From NCBI RefSeq assembly GCF_002374315.1, contig NZ_NWUX01000003.1, positions 233,545 to 297,544 of the forward strand: DNA of 64,000 bases, written 5' to 3'. Numbering within the stretch: position 1 is the first letter of the stretch; each line of letters opens with the position of its first letter. Positions 62,977-64,000 of this stretch are shown here, piece by piece. This DNA is from Vreelandella nigrificans. Its GTDB lineage: Bacteria; Pseudomonadota; Gammaproteobacteria; Pseudomonadales; Halomonadaceae. Below the pieces are notes generated by a model, which was not told where the DNA came from, searched no databases, and worked only from the letters and a program-made list of their open reading frames with translations. The position numbers and the translations under genes are program-made.

Positions 62977-64000
62977 TTATCCATGTGCGCCAGCCACCAA
63001 TGACAGTGGTGCCCAACGCTTCTCCAGCTCATCAGCAGGCAGTGGACGTGCAAAATAAAAGCCCTGCACCAAGGTACATCCAGCCTTTACTAAAAACTCG
63101 CACTGCTCTCGGGTCTCTACCCCTTCGGCGATTACTTGAAGCCCCATTCCAGCAGCCATAGCGAGCACCGCCTTAACAATAGCCGCATCGGCTTGGTCGT
63201 TAGGTAGTTCACGAATAAATGCGCGATCCAACTTAATTTTGTCCACTGGCAGGCGCTTCAAGTAGCCCAGCGACGAATAACCAGTGCCAAAGTCATCAAT
63301 GGCGATGGCATAGCCCATCTCCTTTAAGGCCTGTAGCCGCGGCCCCATATCCCCAGCACGCTCATCGAGCAGCACAGACTCGGTAAGCTCTAAGCCAATT
63401 TGGGTGGGCCGCAGCCGATAGCGTTCTAAGCAGGTGGCAAGCTGGGTTTCCAAGTCACCTTGAAAGAGCTGCAGGGCCGAAATATTGATCCACACCGTTA
63501 CCTTCGGCATACCGCTATTTTGCCAATGCGCCTGCTGGGCGCAGGCTTTTTCAATCACCCAGCTACCGAGTTCAGCCATCAAACCATGACGTTCGGCTAG
63601 AGGGATAAAGTCTCCAGGTGAAATCATCCCATCTTTGGGATGTTGCCAACGCAACAGCGCCTCCATCCCAACTAAAGCCCCAGTCCCCGGATGGTGCTGG
63701 GTCTGATAGTGAAGCTCCAACTGATCGCCCGAAATGAGTGCGGCTCGCAGATCGCTGACGAGGGCAAGTTGAGGGTTATCCTGCTTATCCAGCGCCGGGC
63801 GAAACCGTTGGCTATGATTACGCCCTAACCGTTTAGCGCTATATAAGGCAGACTCCAAGCGCTGAAACAACACGCCTGAGTCACGGCCATCCTCAGGAGC
63901 CCGGCAAGTTCCAAACGTTAGCCCTAAACGTAGAGAATGGTCATTAATCTCAAACGGACGGCACATATGATCGCGCAGGTTAGCCACCCATTGCTCGTGA
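62977..64000 (-). CDS. Diguanylate cyclase/phosphodiesterase (GGDEF-EAL), C-terminal part
   Basis: Open to the right edge: the frame continues past 64000, so the N-terminus is missing. The visible start is the end of a GGDEF domain (FQRLESALYSAKRLGRN-type tail), followed by a full EAL domain (about 245 residues): EALLRW, NISALQLFQGD, ELTESVLLD, DDFGTGYSSLGYLKRLPVDKIKLD and EGVETREQCEFLVKAGC are intact, so c-di-GMP hydrolysis is likely. It is convergent with the DUF2878 gene. Confidence 0.93.
   Translation of the reverse strand, partial: HEQWVANLRDHMCRPFEINDHSLRLGLTFGTCRAPEDGRDSGVLFQRLESALYSAKRLGRNHSQRFRPALDKQDNPQLALVSDLRAALISGDQLELHYQTQHHPGTGALVGMEALLRWQHPKDGMISPGDFIPLAERHGLMAELGSWVIEKACAQQAHWQNSGMPKVTVWINISALQLFQGDLETQLATCLERYRLRPTQIGLELTESVLLDERAGDMGPRLQALKEMGYAIAIDDFGTGYSSLGYLKRLPVDKIKLDRAFIRELPNDQADAAIVKAVLAMAAGMGLQVIAEGVETREQCEFLVKAGCTLVQGFYFARPLPADELEKRWAPLSLVAGAHG

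Overview
The window looks like a chromosome segment of a halophilic gammaproteobacterium of the Halomonas type. I base this on the protein sequences, on the Pseudomonas-like gene order birA-coaX-tRNA(Tyr,Gly,Thr)-tRNA(Trp)-secE-nusG-rplKAJL-rpoBC-rpsLG-fusA-tuf-S10-spc-alpha, and on the transport genes. The assignment is an inference from sequence reading; no database search was run.

Region 1 (1-3100, minus strand): the start of a U32-peptidase-family tRNA hydroxylation protein (TrhP/YegQ), an EamA/DMT permease, and a D-Ala-D-Ala carboxypeptidase with a C-terminal SPOR domain. Clear intrinsic terminators follow the permease and the carboxypeptidase.

Region 2 (3114-36683, minus strand): about 33 kb of translation and transcription genes, read right to left: birA-coaX; tRNA-Tyr, tRNA-Gly, tRNA-Thr; tRNA-Trp-secE-nusG; rplKAJL-rpoBC; rpsL-rpsG-fusA-tuf; then the S10, spc and alpha operons ending in rplQ. 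tufB, expected between tRNA-Thr and tRNA-Trp, is absent. Four near-consensus sigma70 promoters are visible (tRNA cluster, tRNA-Trp/secE, rpsL, rpsJ). An attenuator-like terminator lies between rplL and rpoB. Several intergenic spaces carry short tandem repeats just after stop codons. The clearest is a 15-nt, five-copy array that repeats the last two codons and the stop of rpsG in frame.

Region 3 (36909-49784): an orphan tripartite-tricarboxylate-type binding protein, TypA/BipA, a sodium-dependent (NSS) transporter, a branched-chain amino acid type ABC transporter (ATPase, ATPase, permease, permease) with a convergent binding protein, a lipoprotein phospholipase D/cardiolipin synthase (ClsC-like) coupled to a small membrane protein, and a membrane thioredoxin whose N-terminus resembles part of Lgt.

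Region 4 (49898-64000): RapA, then what I read as a light/photo-oxidative-stress island. It holds a TIGR01777 epimerase divergent from a renalase-like FAD oxidoreductase, a MerR-family LitR/CarH-like regulator that lacks the cobalamin-ligand motifs, DNA photolyase PhrB, an NTF2/SnoaL-like protein, and a tightly overlapping operon SDR - FAD amine oxidase - DUF1365 - cyclopropane/furan fatty acid synthase-like methyltransferase - DUF2878. TNTACA-type repeats lie upstream of the regulator and of the renalase-like gene. The window ends inside a GGDEF-EAL gene.
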